Source: Reticulitermes speratus
Taxonomy: Eukaryota; Arthropoda; Insecta; Blattodea; Rhinotermitidae
Reading direction: 5' to 3'
DNA: 64,000 bases
Assembly (NCBI GenBank): GCA_021186555.1
Contig: JAJKFL010000005.1
Span: 3,139,821 to 3,203,820 of the forward strand
This document shows, piece by piece, positions 1-12,205 of this stretch (positions within the stretch are counted from its first letter, which is position 1; each line of letters opens with the position of its first letter). Under the pieces are notes generated by a model. That model saw only the letters and a list, made by a program, of their open reading frames with translations, did not search any database and had not been told where the DNA came from. Made by a program: the position numbers and the translations under genes.

Positions 1-200
1 ACTTTAAACATAAGTCTCTATCTCCATCTATCACTTTAAACATAAGTCTCTATCTCCATCTGTCACTTTAAACATAAGTCTCTATCTCCATCTGTCACTT
101 TAAACATAAGTCTCTATCTCCATCTGTCACTTTAAACATAAGTCTCTATCTCCATCTATCACTTTAAACATAAGTCTCTAACTCCATCTATCACTTTGAA
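1..200. repeat. Minisatellite, 32-bp unit, about 6 copies
   Basis: A 32-bp unit beginning ACTTTAAACATAAGTC repeats head to tail from the first base of the window, so the array probably continues upstream. Copies differ by one or two substitutions (CATCTATC versus CATCTGTC). The stretch 201-565 that follows holds no gene or element that I recognise. Confidence 0.95.
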
Positions 201-578
201 CTCGTCGCCGTTTCTTAGGCATTCAGTTTATATCAAATCTGAAGTAAATTTATGCACAACTCGCAAGCACAAGACACAACCACATTTAAGCCAGTGTATT
301 TGTAACTGGGATACATCAGTTACTGGTAACGCTTTGGCTTCGCTATGCGCTGTCACTGCCAGAATCAAAACTGTTATCTTGAAGCGACAGCAGGATCTTA
401 CCTTGATGGCTACGTGACATTGCCTTCTGAGGTGCAAAAAAGGCCGCAGTACCTAACTCTTATAAGAGGAAATATGCAAACTAAATTTTCATTATATTCC
501 ACTTAAAAGGATTTATCACCAATCGTCACATCATTTCATTTTAACCATAATGGAGAGAACTAGAATTCAACAGGCTAT

Positions 579-834
579 TTTTTTAATGGCTCGACAGCCC
601 CTCCGGGGCCTAGGCCGCCTCATTTTTCGAGGCTTCACGATCACACTCAGACACATCACACTCGGTAGGACTCCTCTGGACGAGGGACCAGCTCGTCGCA
701 GAGACCTCTACCTGACAACACACAACACTCACAACAGACAGACATCTATGCTCTAGGCGGGATTCGAACCCACAATCCCAGTAAGCGAGCGGCCGTAGAC
801 CCACGCCTTAGACCGCGCGGCCACTGGGATCGGC
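579..834 (-). mobile_element. tRNA-derived SINE, family 1, full length
   Basis: Read on the minus strand this starts GCCGATCCCAGTGG, has a tRNA-like A-box region and a B box (GGTTCGAATCC type), then a body shared with the copies at 8602, 17752, 51250 and 57255. It ends in a short A tail (T run on the plus strand). It is flanked by a perfect 13-bp target-site duplication, TTCAACAGGCTAT, at 566-578 and 835-847, which proves insertion by retrotransposition. No significant coding potential. Confidence 0.93.
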
Positions 835-847
835 TTCAACAGGCTAT

Positions 848-1333
848 AGCTTGGGAAAATTTCAAACAATCAACACCATATGCTTGAGTCTATACACACA
901 CACACAGCGGGATGGATCACGTAAAATTAATTGGGAAAGTTTGCTTGCAACAGACAAATTGCCGTGTAATAGACAAACTACTGTGAAATAGACAAATTTC
1001 TGTGAAACAGATAAGTTCCTGCGTAATATTCAATTTTCCGTGTAATTGCTGTTAGACATTTTCCTCAAACAATATTCCTCTTAATAAATTATGCGGATCT
1101 ATAGGGATTTAGTGCAAACATAATTCAAATTACGCATATACATACACACACGATTAAAATATTATAAAGTTTAAGCAAAACGCTATAGCGTTTGTATCAC
1201 AGACTAGTTAGGTCAGTAAGAATTATATGAACGACAATACACACGCAGGCGGAAATAGATAATAAGATACGTACATCGGACAGTACACAGAAAGTGAAAG
1301 TAGCCTGTCAATAGATATCACAGTTATTTAAAC
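848..1333. other. Unannotated spacer
   Basis: AT-rich sequence with a short CA run near 895-905 and loosely repeated 'agacaaat' words at 950-1010. I see no gene, RNA or recognisable transposon. Confidence 0.5.
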
Positions 1334-2125
1334 TGTCCCTGCATTTAACCACACGCTGTGACTCTTGCCTGTAGGCGGTTACTGACCACTTTAAGTGTCC
1401 CTGCATTTAACCACACGCTGTGACTCTTGCCTGTAGGCGGTTACTGACCACTTTAAGTGTCCCTGCATTTAACCACACGCTGTGACTCTTGCCTGTAGGC
1501 GGTTACTGACCACTTTAAGTGTCCCTGCATTTAACCACACGCTGTGACTCTTGCCTGTAGGCGGTTACTGACCACTTTAAGTGTCCCTGCATTTAACCAC
1601 ACGCTGTGACTCTTGCCTGTAGGCGGTTACTGACCACTTTAAGTGTCCCTGCATTTAACCACACGCTGTGACTCTTGCCTGTAGGCGGTTACTGACCACT
1701 TTAAGTGTCCCTGCATTTAACCACACGCTGTGACTCTTGCCTGTAGGCGGTTACTGACCACTTTAAGTGTCCCTGCATTTAACCACACGCTGTGACTCTT
1801 GCCTGTAGGCGGTTACTGACCACTTTAAGTGTCCCTGCATTTAACCACACGCTGTGACTCTTGCCTGTAGGCGGTTACTGACCACTTTAAGTGTCCCTGC
1901 ATTTAACCACACGCTGTGACTCTTGCCTGTAGGCGGTTACTGACCACTTTAAGTGTCCCTGCATTTAACCACACGCTGTGACTCTTGCCTGTAGGCGGTT
2001 ACTGACCACTTTAAGTGTCCCTGCATTTAACCACACGCTGTGACTCTTGCCTGTAGGCGGTTACTGACCACTTTAAGTGTCCCTGCATTTAACCACACGC
2101 TGTGACTCTTGCCTGTAGGCAGTTA
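1334..2125. repeat. Minisatellite, 62-bp unit, about 13 copies
   Basis: A 62-bp unit starting TGTCCCTGCATTTAACCACA repeats with almost no variation; only the last partial copy diverges (GGCAGTTACTAACC). The homogeneity implies recent expansion or gene conversion. Confidence 0.97.
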
Positions 2126-3180
2126 CTAACCAGCAGATTGTCCCTCCGAGTAGCGTCATTAGAATTAAATTATTGTCAGAGTGGACACTCGTGTTTTTTG
2201 AAAATAAGATCCTCAATTTAGGTAGCACTAAGACACTAATGCACTAATGTCATACCAGAGAACATTTAACGAGTCTTTCACAAAGTGAAGTCTGAATTTA
2301 CACATCAACTTGAATCTGGGACTAATATTGTGAGAATCTTGAAATGTACTGACATGAGCCTTGAAGTTTCATAAACCAGGTTAGCGAGTCAAGTAGAGGA
2401 ATCAGAACAAACTGTTAACCCTTAGCACCTGTACAGGGGTTTTTAGGTTTCCACTGCAGTTGTTGTTCATACGTAGGTCCTTTTTTGGGGGGGGGGAGGT
2501 TCTTACACCGTGTAATGAAGGGTTGCCCGACGTTTCAGAGAAACTTCCTCCGCTTCCTCGTCCGTGTTCCGTAACTCTGGTTACCCATAATTCCCTCAAG
2601 CCTTCCTACATATGTATAGACTCTTTCCTCCAAATTACTGTAGCATACACCTAAGTAGATTGTCACCCTGAATATGGAAATAGTAGGTACTTCTGAAACG
2701 TCGGCAGAAAATGGCGTGAAAACCCAAAGAATGACCCAGGAAAGTTTATTGGTATGATGCCAAAATAAGGAAATGCCAGTCATAAAAAAAAAGAAATTAC
2801 GTTTAATTCTGTCTCGCATTATCTCACATACATTTTCGGCGCAGTTACTCAATAAGAAAGTTTGGCACCGAAATGAATGTGTAAACACTGTAACAATCCA
2901 GGACGCAACCTGGCAGAGAGCCCTGCACTAACCGACACGCCTTGCGCAATCAAAACAGACACTCGGGACCAAAGGAAGGTTGATATTGCAAATATTTATA
3001 TCAGTGTTGCCAAACTTTTAAACTTTCGACCTAAATCTGTCTATGACAAAAGGGGTATTACCAGGCACATTATTTCGAAATACTTTTTTACAAGAATTGT
3101 TTTGGGTTTCGGGATTTCCGTTGTTAATTCAAGTGCCATCGTATTATTAACTATTTGATTCAGCTTTAAAATATGAAGTA
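2126..3180. other. Unannotated spacer with a degenerate inverted pair
   Basis: No gene is recognised. CCCGACGTTTCAGAGAAAC near 2527 and CTTCTGAAACGTCGGCAG near 2690 are inverted relatives of the GAAACGTCGGG motif found in the hammerhead-like elements elsewhere in the window, so this may be an old eroded copy. A G run of 10 or more lies near 2487. Confidence 0.35.
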
Positions 3181-3365
3181 CAGTCTAACCCGGTTATAAC
3201 GACATCGGTTTATGCGACACCTCGTCTATAGCGTCAGACATTCTGTGGCACAAATTAATTCCTCACTGTTAATCATAACATTATTTTCCTCGCTTATAAC
3301 AACCCTCGTTTATAACAACACAAAGCATTCAGTCCCTTTCGTGACGTTATAACCGAGTTCGACTG
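3181..3365. mobile_element. Tc1/mariner/pogo-type MITE, 185 bp
   Basis: The ends are imperfect inverted repeats: CAGTCTAACCCGGTTATAAC at the left, and the reverse complement of the right end reads CAGTCGAACTCGGTTATAAC. Each end is flanked by TA (3179-3180 and 3366-3367), the target duplication of the Tc1/mariner/pogo superfamily. There is no transposase coding, so it is non-autonomous. Confidence 0.8.
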
Positions 3366-3920
3366 TACGTTATGTCTAAGGCAAGGAAAGTATGATTATG
3401 GCTGCATATCTCCGACTACTGGCACAATGAAATCATGGGTTCGAATCCCCTTCTGTTTACAAATACTCATCCTAAATTTTATTTTCTGAGACATCTACAT
3501 TCAATAACTTTTCTGGCAATTAAGCATTTTATTTGTCGGTAGGAGGCATCACTGTAGTAAGGATAAGATGCAACAGATGACGTAAGAGTCAGATTCTGTT
3601 CACGTGATAATTTGACGTGCAAAGGCAAAAAGATACTGGAAACTTTGTCTCGCGAAAAATTTTCGTAGGGCGATTCTACCATTGAAATTCATCGCCAATT
3701 GATAGTGGTTCAAGGTGGTGGCGTGATGAGAGTGCAGCGTGTCAGAAAATGCTGCAAATTCGAAATCTGTCAAACAAACATCCTTGTTGATGATCGCACC
3801 GTCAAGTACAGATGTCAGTGTAGCATGATTGGGAGAACTGATTTTGGAAAACCGATGAGTCATAACTGAGATATATCCGGAGCGTGTGAAACTTGGTCTG
3901 TCACACTGAGGGACAAACAC
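3366..3920. other. Unannotated spacer
   Basis: Short open frames occur here on the minus strand but none has recognisable domains, splice structure or repeat identity. I see nothing supportable. Confidence 0.4.
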
Positions 3921-4385
3921 AGGCTGAGGGTGTTCGAGAATATGGGGCTGAGGAGGATATTTGGGCCTAAGAGGGACGGGGTAACATGGGAGTGGAGAAG
4001 ACTAACAAAGAGGAACTTTATGATTGTACACCTCACCAAATATCATTCGGGTGATTAAATCAAGAAAAATGAGATGGGCAGGGCATGTAGCAAGTATGGG
4101 AGACAGAAGACGGGCACACAGGGTTTTGGTGCGGAGACCTGATGGAAAGAGATCACTTGAAAGAGCTAAGCGTAGACGGGAGCGTAATATTAAAATGGAT
4201 CTTCAAGAAGTGGGATTGGGGATATGGACTGGATTGAATGGCTCAGGATAGAAACAAGTGGCGGGCTTTTGTAAATGCGGTAATGAACCTTCCAGTTGCA
4301 TAAAATGCGGGGAAATTGACTAGCTGACAACCTGTTAAGTTTCTCAGACAGGAATCTGCTCCATGGAGTTAGTTAGTTAGTGAGC
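3921..4385 (+). mobile_element. Non-LTR retrotransposon 3' end, degraded
   Basis: A 5'-truncated LINE 3' terminus. The translated stretch around 4030-4245 contains [31 protein letters not shown] and NIKMDLQEVG, which match the better-preserved copy at 30351-30665. It is followed by the family's 3' region (GCGGGCTTTTGTAAATGCGG, CTGCTCCATGGAGTTAGTTAG) and a short TTAG tail. Frameshifts and stops show that it is dead. Confidence 0.85.
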
Positions 4386-4840
4386 TGTTCGACTTGCGCA
4401 TTGGAACTTTTTGTACATGTCGAATCGGCTACAACAAAAAGATGATCAATACAAAGCTCGCAGTGTGGGATTACTGTAATGCTGTAGCTCGCCTGGTACT
4501 CACCGTCTCAATATTTGGCTCAATACAAGCAAGTCTCTGAAGCAGCATTACTAGAAATGGGGCAAACAGAGATGATGGAAAAGTGTATTTAAAAAATGGA
4601 ATACTGCGTAACAAAACGAGGAATTCAAGGAAACCACAACGCAAAAATCTGTCCTTTACATTCAACTAATGACCAATTTGCGTTACGTTCCTTAATACAG
4701 TATGTAACACTGAAAATTATTTTGCTATATAAAACAAAGCAAAGATTTTAGTTTCGCAAGAATATGGAAAACTGAAAAAAAACTCGCGTGTTTTGAACAT
4801 CCAGTATATACGGTGTTGGAGACATTACTTCCTTAGGCTG
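4386..4840. other. Unannotated spacer
   Basis: AT-rich DNA without recognised genes or repeats. Confidence 0.4.
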
Positions 4841-4845
4841 GCACG

Positions 4846-5013
4846 ACCCGGGTCGGTCCATGTGGGATTTGTGGTGGACAAAGTGGCACTGGGACAGGTT
4901 TTTTCCTGAATACTTCGGTTTTCCCCTGTCTCATTCCATCGGTGCTCCATTAGAATGGAAAAACAGAACAAATTCATCATCTTCATCACAGGAGCATCTG
5001 CTACGGGGCCCTT
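4846..5013 (+). mobile_element. tRNA-derived SINE, family 5, 5'-truncated
   Basis: The segment from GGTCGGTCCATGTGGGATTT through AAGTGGCACTGGGACAGG to the end CATCTGCTACGGGGCCC matches the complete minus-strand copy at 9758-10043. The tRNA-like head is mostly missing. Confidence 0.8.
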
Positions 5014-5630
5014 CAATAAATAATAATAAAAACAGGCTGGCACACACGACACACAACCTTTAGTTCAGATGTTGAAGTTTGTTATCAAATAAGGCGGCGT
5101 TTGTTGGATAAAGTGGATTGGGCGTGGTGGCACCGCTGGAAGGAATCTACATCTTTTAACACTGTTCGCTGTCTGTGAGTGTATAACTAAATTCTGTGCT
5201 TCTGTTTCAATGGCCGCTTTTTTTGTCTGCACTGGCTGGTGTAAATAACTTGTGACTTAAAAATTGCTTTCGCAGAATTTATACCTTTACGTCGTAATTT
5301 AAATGCTTAGAGAAATAACTGCTACTGCCTCCTATAACTATTACTAATCCGCAACACAATAAATTTTAGAGTGTAAATACTGGCAAGTATGTTAGTAGTG
5401 TAGCAAGGTAGCCTGAGTTCGAGTCCAATGACTGCCATCCCCAGATGAAAGGTGTGGTATTACGTATATTATGAGGACTTAGGTGTGCATTACTCTATAG
5501 GCTTTCTGGTGTGAGGTCCTCAACTTACCACACAAACAATAGATATACCGCGAGACCCTGAGGGACTTAGCTTAGCGCCTTAGCGACAATCTGCGGTATG
5601 CAGAATACTTGGTACGTAGATCACAACATG
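5014..5630. other. Spacer, possible eroded SINE head
   Basis: No gene is recognised. A B-box-like GAGTTCGAGTCC near 5417 suggests an eroded tRNA-derived element, but I cannot define its ends. Confidence 0.3.
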
Positions 5631-5634
5631 AGAT

Positions 5635-5835
5635 GTTTCGTAAGCAAAATTCAGCGGCCATTTCTCACCCAAGTCTCCTGACTGACTGCTAGATGGCTCT
5701 AGCAGTCACATCACGATTGAGTAGAACTTGTACAGTCAGTGGGCTGGTCACTCACTACACTATGCACACGACCAAGAAACCTCCGAAAGGAGGCCCTATG
5801 CTCCGCAAGGAGCGAAAGGAGTAATAGATAATAGA
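5635..5835 (+). mobile_element. tRNA-derived SINE, family 3, 3' portion
   Basis: Contains CATTTCTCACCCAAGTCTCC, GGGCTGGTCACTCACTACAC and the ending ACCTCCGAAAGGAGGC. These are shared with 40017-40220, with 47755-47930 and, more distantly, with the full copy at 15938-16340. The tRNA-like head is absent. Confidence 0.8.
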
Positions 5836-6414
5836 TAGATCACAACAAGAAAAGCCAGAAATTTTCCTGGTCCGGAGTGAGACTGATTAAAACCCTAGTA
5901 CGAAAAAACTCCGTCAGTGGAATTCGTGTCTACCCTGAGCGGACAGTCGGTACGTCGTTTCCACATATAACTGTCACCGGCCTTGAGTGAATTTCTGGCG
6001 CCCAAGACAAGTTAAATGTTAGTAGTTATTGAGTGGAAGAGCGGTTACAGTAGTAACGCTAATTAATGGCTTTATCTACTTCAAGATTTCAACGAAGTTG
6101 GATTCATAGTCAGCTATGTAATTAGGGTAACATAAGTGGTCTGTATTTTGAATGTTAGAATTGAATAAAGTTACACAAGTCATTCTCGAGTAGTTCTAAC
6201 AAAAGAAGGAATATTTTAATTTTTCAGCAGCCTCGTCTGTAGTCTAACAAGTAGACCGACTTAATGCTTACAGTGTCACAAAGAGCAATATAAAATGCCC
6301 TTGTGTATTCTATCGACAGAGTAAATTGTTTTTTATTTTTGGACTCCAAGGAAGTTTGTACTAATAAGGTACGTTTGCATGCTGTGTGTTTGTTAATAAG
6401 CAAACGACTGGTGT
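5836..6414. other. Unannotated spacer
   Basis: No recognised feature; moderately AT-rich. Confidence 0.4.
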
Positions 6415-8005
6415 ACTAACACAGATCCTAACATTCATTGCCAACTAATACACGATCCTAACACTCACTAGCCACTAACACAAGATCCCAACACTCATTA
6501 GCCACTAATACACGATCCTAACACTCATTAGCCAATAATACACGATCCCAACACTCACTAGCCACTAGTACACTATCCTAACACTCGCTGATCATTAATA
6601 CATGATCGTAACACTCACTGGTCTTTAATACACCATAATAACACTCACTGGTCACTAATACACCATCATAACACTCACTGACCACTAATACACGATCCTA
6701 AAACTCAATGGCCACTAACACAAAATCCTAACACTCGCTGACCATATACAAGTCAACACTCGCTGGCATAATACACAATCCCAACACTCGCTGGCCACTA
6801 ATACATGATTCTAACACTCACTGGCCACTAATACATGATCGTAACACTCATTGGTCAGTACTACACCATCATAACAATCACTGGCCACTAATACACCATC
6901 ATAACACTCACTGGCAAACTAATTCACGATCCTAAAACTCAACGGCCACTAATACAAAATCCTAACATTCACTGACCACTAATATACACTCCCAACACTC
7001 GCTGGCTACTAATACACGATCTCAACACTCGCTGGCCACTAATACACGATCCTAACACTAGCTGGCCGCTAATACATGATCGTAACACTTACTGGTCAGT
7101 ACTAAACCATCATAACACTCACTGGCAACTAATTCACGATCCTAAAACTGAATGGCCACTAATACAAAATCCTAACATTCACTGACCACTAATACACGAT
7201 TCTAACACTCGCTGGCCACTAATACACGATTCTAACACTCGCTGGCCACTAATACACGATCCCAACACTCGCTGGCCACTAATACACTATCCCAACACTC
7301 GCTGGCCACTAATACACGATCCCAACACTCGCTGGCCACTAATACACGATCCCAACACTCGCTGGCCACTAATACACGATCCCAACACTGCTGGCCACTA
7401 ATACACGATCCCAACACTCACTGGCCACTAATACACGATCCCAACACTCGCTGGCCACTAACTACACTATCCCAACACTCGCTGGCCACTAATACACGAT
7501 CCCAACACTCGCTGGCCACTAATACACTATCCCAACACTCGCTGGCCACTAATACACGATCCCAACACTCGCTGGCCACTAATACACGATCCCAACACTC
7601 GCTGGCCACTAATACACGATCCCAACACTCGCTGGCCACTAATACACGATCCCAACACTCGCTGGCCACTAATACACATCCAACACTCGCTGGCCACTAA
7701 TACACATCCCAACACTCGCTGGCCACTAATACACGATCCCAACACTCGCTGGCCACTAATACACGATCCCAACACTCGCTGGCCACTAATACACGATCCC
7801 AACACTCGCTGGCACTAATACACTATCCCAACACTCGCTGGCCACTAATACCATCCCAACACTCGCTGGCCACTAATACACATCCAACACTCGCTGGCCA
7901 CTAATACACGATCCCAACACTCGCTGGCCACTAATACACGATCCCAACACTCGCTGGCCACTAATACACGATCCCAACACTCGCTGGCACTAAACACGAT
8001 CCAAA
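6415..8005. repeat. Minisatellite, 30-bp unit, about 53 copies
   Basis: The unit is CACTAATACACGATCCCAAC followed by ACTCGCTGGC. The left third is diverged (many substitutions and variants such as ACACCATCATAAC), while from about 7200 the copies are nearly identical, as expected if expansion is recent at the right side. Several copies lack one to three bases (for example near 7680 and 7855), which breaks the open frames. Stop-free minus-strand frames here are a by-product of a unit divisible by three. Confidence 0.96.
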
Positions 8006-8590
8006 TTCCACACACAACCAACTCACTGGATAGTACAATGCACGCTATTAACAACTTCTAATCCCCTGTAGCATATCACACGTCTTGCAAAGGCGCAAAC
8101 TAAATCAAATAGCTTCATATTTAAAATAAAGTTTTAGAAGCATTAATTAAGAATCCTTATTTCGGAAATCACAGCAACTAATTTCTTATTGAATTTAGTT
8201 ATTCCTCATCAGATGTGTTATGTGGCACGGATTCGCCAGAAATAGGCTTATATACACTTCCCGAGGTTTGCAAACGAAGTCAATAAAAAAACGTTGAAGC
8301 AACAGCTTCAAAGTTTACATAAATCTCTGTGTTCAGAATGAGTGGATATCCTATATGAAATATATATATATAATATAATATATATATAATTGTAATTAAT
8401 CGTTAAACACTAAATATAAAAGGGGTTTCAGACCATCAATAGTAATGGTCCCTTAAAAAAAGTAACTCCGCACTTTACCTCAGACCTCTAATGAATCACT
8501 ATTCTGAATTAAACCCCTGATTCTTCATCAGAATAAAGGCAGCGTCAACGTATAACAAAAAGAGATATAATCCGTATTTTACGGAGTATC
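8006..8590. other. Spacer with AT microsatellite
   Basis: A TA-rich simple repeat at about 8360-8392; otherwise nothing recognised. Confidence 0.5.
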
Positions 8591-8601
8591 TGACAGCCCG
8601 T

Positions 8602-8875
8602 GCCGATCGCAGTGGCCGGCGGTCTAAGGCGTGGGTCTTCGGCCGCTCGCTTACTGGGATCGTGGGTTCGAATCCCACCGGGGGCATGGATGTTTGTCTC
8701 TTGTGCGTGTTGTGTGTTGTTGTCAGGTAGAGGCCTCTGCGACGAGCCGATCCCTCGTCCAGGGGAGTCCTACCGACTGTGGTGTGTCTCTCAGTGTGAT
8801 CAAAGGAATTACAAACCTCGACACTGAAACGGGAAAACCGGAGTAGGTAGAAGAGGACGACTTAAAAAAAAAAAT
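8602..8875 (+). mobile_element. tRNA-derived SINE, family 1
   Basis: Starts GCCGATCGCAGTGGCCGG, has the B box GGGTTCGAATCCC and the family body (TGTGTTGTTGTCAGGTAGAG, CCTCGTCCAGGGGAGTCCTA), and ends in an A tail of about 11. The target-site duplication is ACAGCCCGT at 8593-8601 and 8879-8887. It lies about 0.55 kb before the first recognised exon of the host gene. Confidence 0.92.
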
Positions 8876-8889
8876 GTAACAGCCCGTAA

Positions 8890-9438
8890 CATTTAAAGTA
8901 TCACGTTGTCATTACCTCAGGCATTAATTAATTTATAATGAACAAAACTAAGTACGTATTACACGGCACAGATAAATAAAAATTGACGATATCTAAAAAA
9001 AATTGACCAATTAATTTGTATATACGGCGAGAAACACAAACACATATTGCCCGTCTGTGACTTCCGTTTTCAGATAAAAATTTAATAAAATTTTCCATTT
9101 CTTTAAAATGTGGTTGTTTGAAAAAAAAAGGTTGAAAATACTTGAATACTTATATCGTGGATACTCTCAACAGTAGATTACAGACACAGCGTGTGCCATT
9201 TATCGTGTTCCTGACATGACAGCTTTATCGACGGTACACATCACAACAGCTGCCGTGTACTGGGACAAGATAAAAGGGACACTTCCTAATTATGTAGGTG
9301 TGCTGTAACTACTGTAGATCATGTAGTATTAAATGAGACGGTAGGATGATACAGCGAGAAATATCGTGACATCCTTTTCACTGTCCTGGAAGTCACGTGA
9401 CTTTGCAAGCAGCATGATATGCTCCCCAATCCCTACAG
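8890..9438. other. Non-coding DNA upstream of exon 1 (probable intron)
   Basis: AT-rich sequence ending in a pyrimidine-rich tract and the acceptor CTCCCCAATCCCTACAG at 9422-9438. No exon could be recognised upstream in the window, so the gene's start is either missed here or lies outside. Confidence 0.5.
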
Positions 9439-9627
9439 GCTCAGACATTCCACCACTCCATCCCGTTCGTCGCCCATAAGCGCCTGACTACGGTGTCCCC
9501 TCCTGCACACACCGTCCGGCTGAGGCCTTCCATCATCCTCGCAGAGATTGACCGCATCAACCACAAAGTCCGGCCATCGCTCGCCTACCAGCCCGTCGAG
9601 GACTACTTCAACTCACGCTCCATAGTG
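9439..9627 (+). CDS. Exon 1 (first recognised) of a myofilin-like insect gene
   Basis: A 189-nt exon of 63 whole codons. The acceptor is ...CCCTACAG|GCT and the donor CATAGTG|GTAAGTG. The reading is AQTFHHSIPFVAHKR... and then AEIDRINHKVRPSLAYQP and VEDYFNSRSIV. High GC at third positions sets it apart from its AT-rich surroundings and supports real coding. The end phase (0) matches the start of exon 2 at 13786. The protein reminds me of insect myofilin, a thick-filament protein of muscle, but that is recall without a search. Since no start codon is present, at least one exon must lie upstream. Confidence 0.8.
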
Positions 9628-9757
9628 GTAAGTGCACGGTTAAGACGACAAAAATACGTGGCCTTATCAGTCGATATGATTTTATCGTTCATGATCTCGG
9701 GAGATCTGAGTGGGCGTGACTAATAGCGTGGCCCGCTCACCCGCCAGTCCTTATCTT

Positions 9758-10043
9758 TTTTTTTTCTGGTAAATGGGCCCCGCAGCAGATGTTACGGACT
9801 CACCGCAGCATTAAGGTTTATTGTGTGCAACCCTGTGGTGGAGATGATTAGTTTCTTTTTCGTTTTTCCAAGTAATGGAACACCAGTGGAATGAAATTGA
9901 CAGGGGAAAACCGAAGTACTCGGTGAAATACCTGTCCCAGTGCCACTTTATCCACCACAAATCCCACATGTACTGACCCGGGATCGAACCCGAGCCTCCG
10001 CGGTGGGAGACCGGCGACTAACCGCCTGAGCCATGGCACAGCC
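9758..10043 (-). mobile_element. tRNA-derived SINE, family 5, full length
   Basis: On the minus strand: GGCTGTGCCATGGCTCAGGC with a tRNA-like head, B box GGGTTCGATCCCGG, then the family body and a poly-A tail (T run at 9755-9766 on the plus strand). It is flanked by a perfect 14-bp duplication, CCAGTCCTTATCTT, at 9744-9757 and 10044-10057. It sits only 130 bp after the donor of exon 1. Confidence 0.92.
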
Positions 10044-10057
10044 CCAGTCCTTATCTT

Positions 10058-10773
10058 ACAGTATACTGTGGACTAGTGGGTGAAGGGGGACCATTGTTAG
10101 CCATGTCCACTCAGAGCTCACGAGGCAATGAAGGATCCATAGAACAAAGGGATTCGGAACGAGCCCAACCCGGTGTCTGCGAAAAAAGCTGGCAGTAAAT
10201 GGGCGGGCACACTACAGGTTGTTTTTCATTACGGATGTCGATTTGTTATTGTAAAATTTAGCAGTATAAAACAGTAGTTAACCCTTCGGAGACTGATTAC
10301 AGAGAGAGACAGAGAGACGGAACACACCGTAGAAGAGCAGACGAAGGGAAAAGACCAGGGATGCATGAGAGGCAGAAAGCCCGCTCGTCCTTCTGACATA
10401 AGTATCATAAAAATAAAGGCATTATAATGGTGAAAATAGTGGCTTATAATAAGGGGCGAAGAATTTTGATTTACTTAATAGTGCTCAATTTAGATTACTA
10501 AATTATATTCGAATATTCAATTACAAATTCACAGAAAACACTTTGTCTGTGCGTTATAAAGACCGATTCGTTAATTCTGGTGGGAGAGATAACCGACATT
10601 GACTGTGAGAACCATATGGAACACACAATAACAGTTTCTTCATGTTACAGCATCTGGTATATATTGTAACCAGTGGGCTGTGAAAGGTCAGTGATTTCCC
10701 GAGGACACATATCCCTATGAAGCATGCACAGCAATTACTGCAGAATATAATGATTATGAGATGTTGGACGTGT
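10058..10773. other. Intron 1 sequence, nothing recognised
   Basis: No repeats or genes identified; part of the intron between 9628 and 13785. Confidence 0.5.
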
Positions 10774-11252
10774 AATGCGTTCTATCGCTCAGAGTATGAT
10801 GCGTTCTGTCGCTGAGAGTATGATGCGTTCTGTCGCTGAGTATGATGCGTTCTGTCGCTGAGAGTATGATGCGTTCTGTCGCTGAGAGTATGATGCGTTC
10901 TGTCGCTGAGAGTATGATGCGTTCTGTCGCTGAGAGTATGATGCGTTCTGTCGCTGGGAGTATGATGCGTTCTGTCGCTGAGAGTATGATGCGTTCTGTC
11001 GCTGAGAGTATGATGCGTTCTGTCGCTGAGAGTATGATGCGTTCTGTCGCTGAGAGTATGATGCGTTCTGTCGCTGAGAGTATGATGCGTTCTGTCGCTG
11101 AGAGTATGATGCGTTCTGTCGCTGAGAGTATGATGCGTTCTGTCGCTGAGAGTATGATGCGTTCTGTCGCTGAGAGTATGATGCGTTCTGTCGCTGAGAG
11201 TATGATGCGTTCTGTCGCTGAGTGTATGATGCGTTCTGTCGCTGAGTGTATG
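10774..11252. repeat. Minisatellite, 24-bp unit, about 20 copies
   Basis: The unit GTATGATGCGTTCTGTCGCT plus GAGA is very homogeneous. It gives stop-free frames on both strands (for example MMRSVAES on plus and HTLSDRTH on minus) purely because 24 is a multiple of three. It lies in intron 1. Confidence 0.97.
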
Positions 11253-11389
11253 ATCGCGAATCCGAATGCAATTCAAGGCATGGATAACCATCCCACGACT
11301 CATCCAACGAGCAAGAAAATTAAATACAAATATAAACATATGCTTACTGTGGAATTATATTAATTGCAAAAACCTTGCTACACAACCTG

Positions 11390-12205
11390 TCAGCCCAACT
11401 CTCCACCAGATAATATCATTCTGTAGTCTGTCTTACGACAGGTCCGTAGCCTCTTCCAAAGCAAGTTCTCCACAGATTGCGATCTAGTGCTTCCTCTTTC
11501 AATTTCCAGTATCTTCTCTTTTCCTTAAGGTCATCCAGTAGCTGCTTACGTCTTCTTCCTCATCTTCCCATCACTTCTATCCTTCCTTCTAACTTTCCTT
11601 CAATCACATGTTTCAGAAGGCAGTTCCTACGCAATATGTGACCAATCCAGTCAGCCTTTCTTCTTTTTATTGTATGTAGGATATTCCTCTCCTCCTTCAC
11701 TCTGTGTAATACTTCTTCATTTCTCACACGATCGATCCAACTGATCTTCTCCATTCTTCTCCAGCACCACATATCAAAACTTTCCAGATACTTCTGATCC
11801 ACTTTCCGAAGTGTCCACGTTTCAGCACCACACAAAGCTACGCTCCAAATGTAGCACTTTACTAGTTTCTTCCTTAAATTTAAGTCCAATTTGCTGGTGA
11901 AAAGAGTCTTCTTCTTGTTGAATGCTGCTTTAGCCATGGCAATCCTGGATTTAAGTTCACGTGTACATCTTGCATCATTTGTTATCATGCTACCCAAATA
12001 GTTGAAATATTCCGCATTATCCAGTTGTCTTTCAATCTATCATAATCTGTACTGTGGATGGTTGCCTTGAGATTCTTATTACCTTAGTTTTTTCCACATT
12101 CACTTCCATTCCATACAATCTTCCAACTTCAATTAGTCTATCAATCATGCCCTGTACTACCGTTTCTCCTTAGCTAATAGCACAAGGTCGCCTGCATCAG
12201 ACAAT
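11390..12205 (-). mobile_element. Non-LTR retrotransposon, C-terminal reverse transcriptase fragment
   Basis: The minus strand encodes the end of a LINE polyprotein. Recognisable pieces are GSMITNDARCTRELKSRIA, KLVKCYIWSVALCGAETW, MWCWRRMEKISW and DWIGHILRRNCLLKHV, typical of the region after the palm and thumb in insect non-LTR reverse transcriptases. The longest intact frame is 11560-11997; flanking segments continue in shifted frames (RRRKQLL downstream, LVLLA upstream near 12170). It is 5'-truncated and inactive. A related plus-strand copy lies at 40480-40925. Confidence 0.9.

Noticed and set aside
1334..2125. Possible CRISPR-like or other regular repeat-spacer array
   Set aside because: Repeats are directly contiguous without unique spacers, and the surroundings are eukaryotic.
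7232..8054. Minus-strand frames with CWDRVLVASE repeats
   Set aside because: 30-bp minisatellite; single-base losses in copies break and shift the frames as expected for non-coding DNA.
10782..11363. Long frames on both strands (185, 172 and 173 codons)
   Set aside because: Same cause: a 24-bp minisatellite within intron 1.
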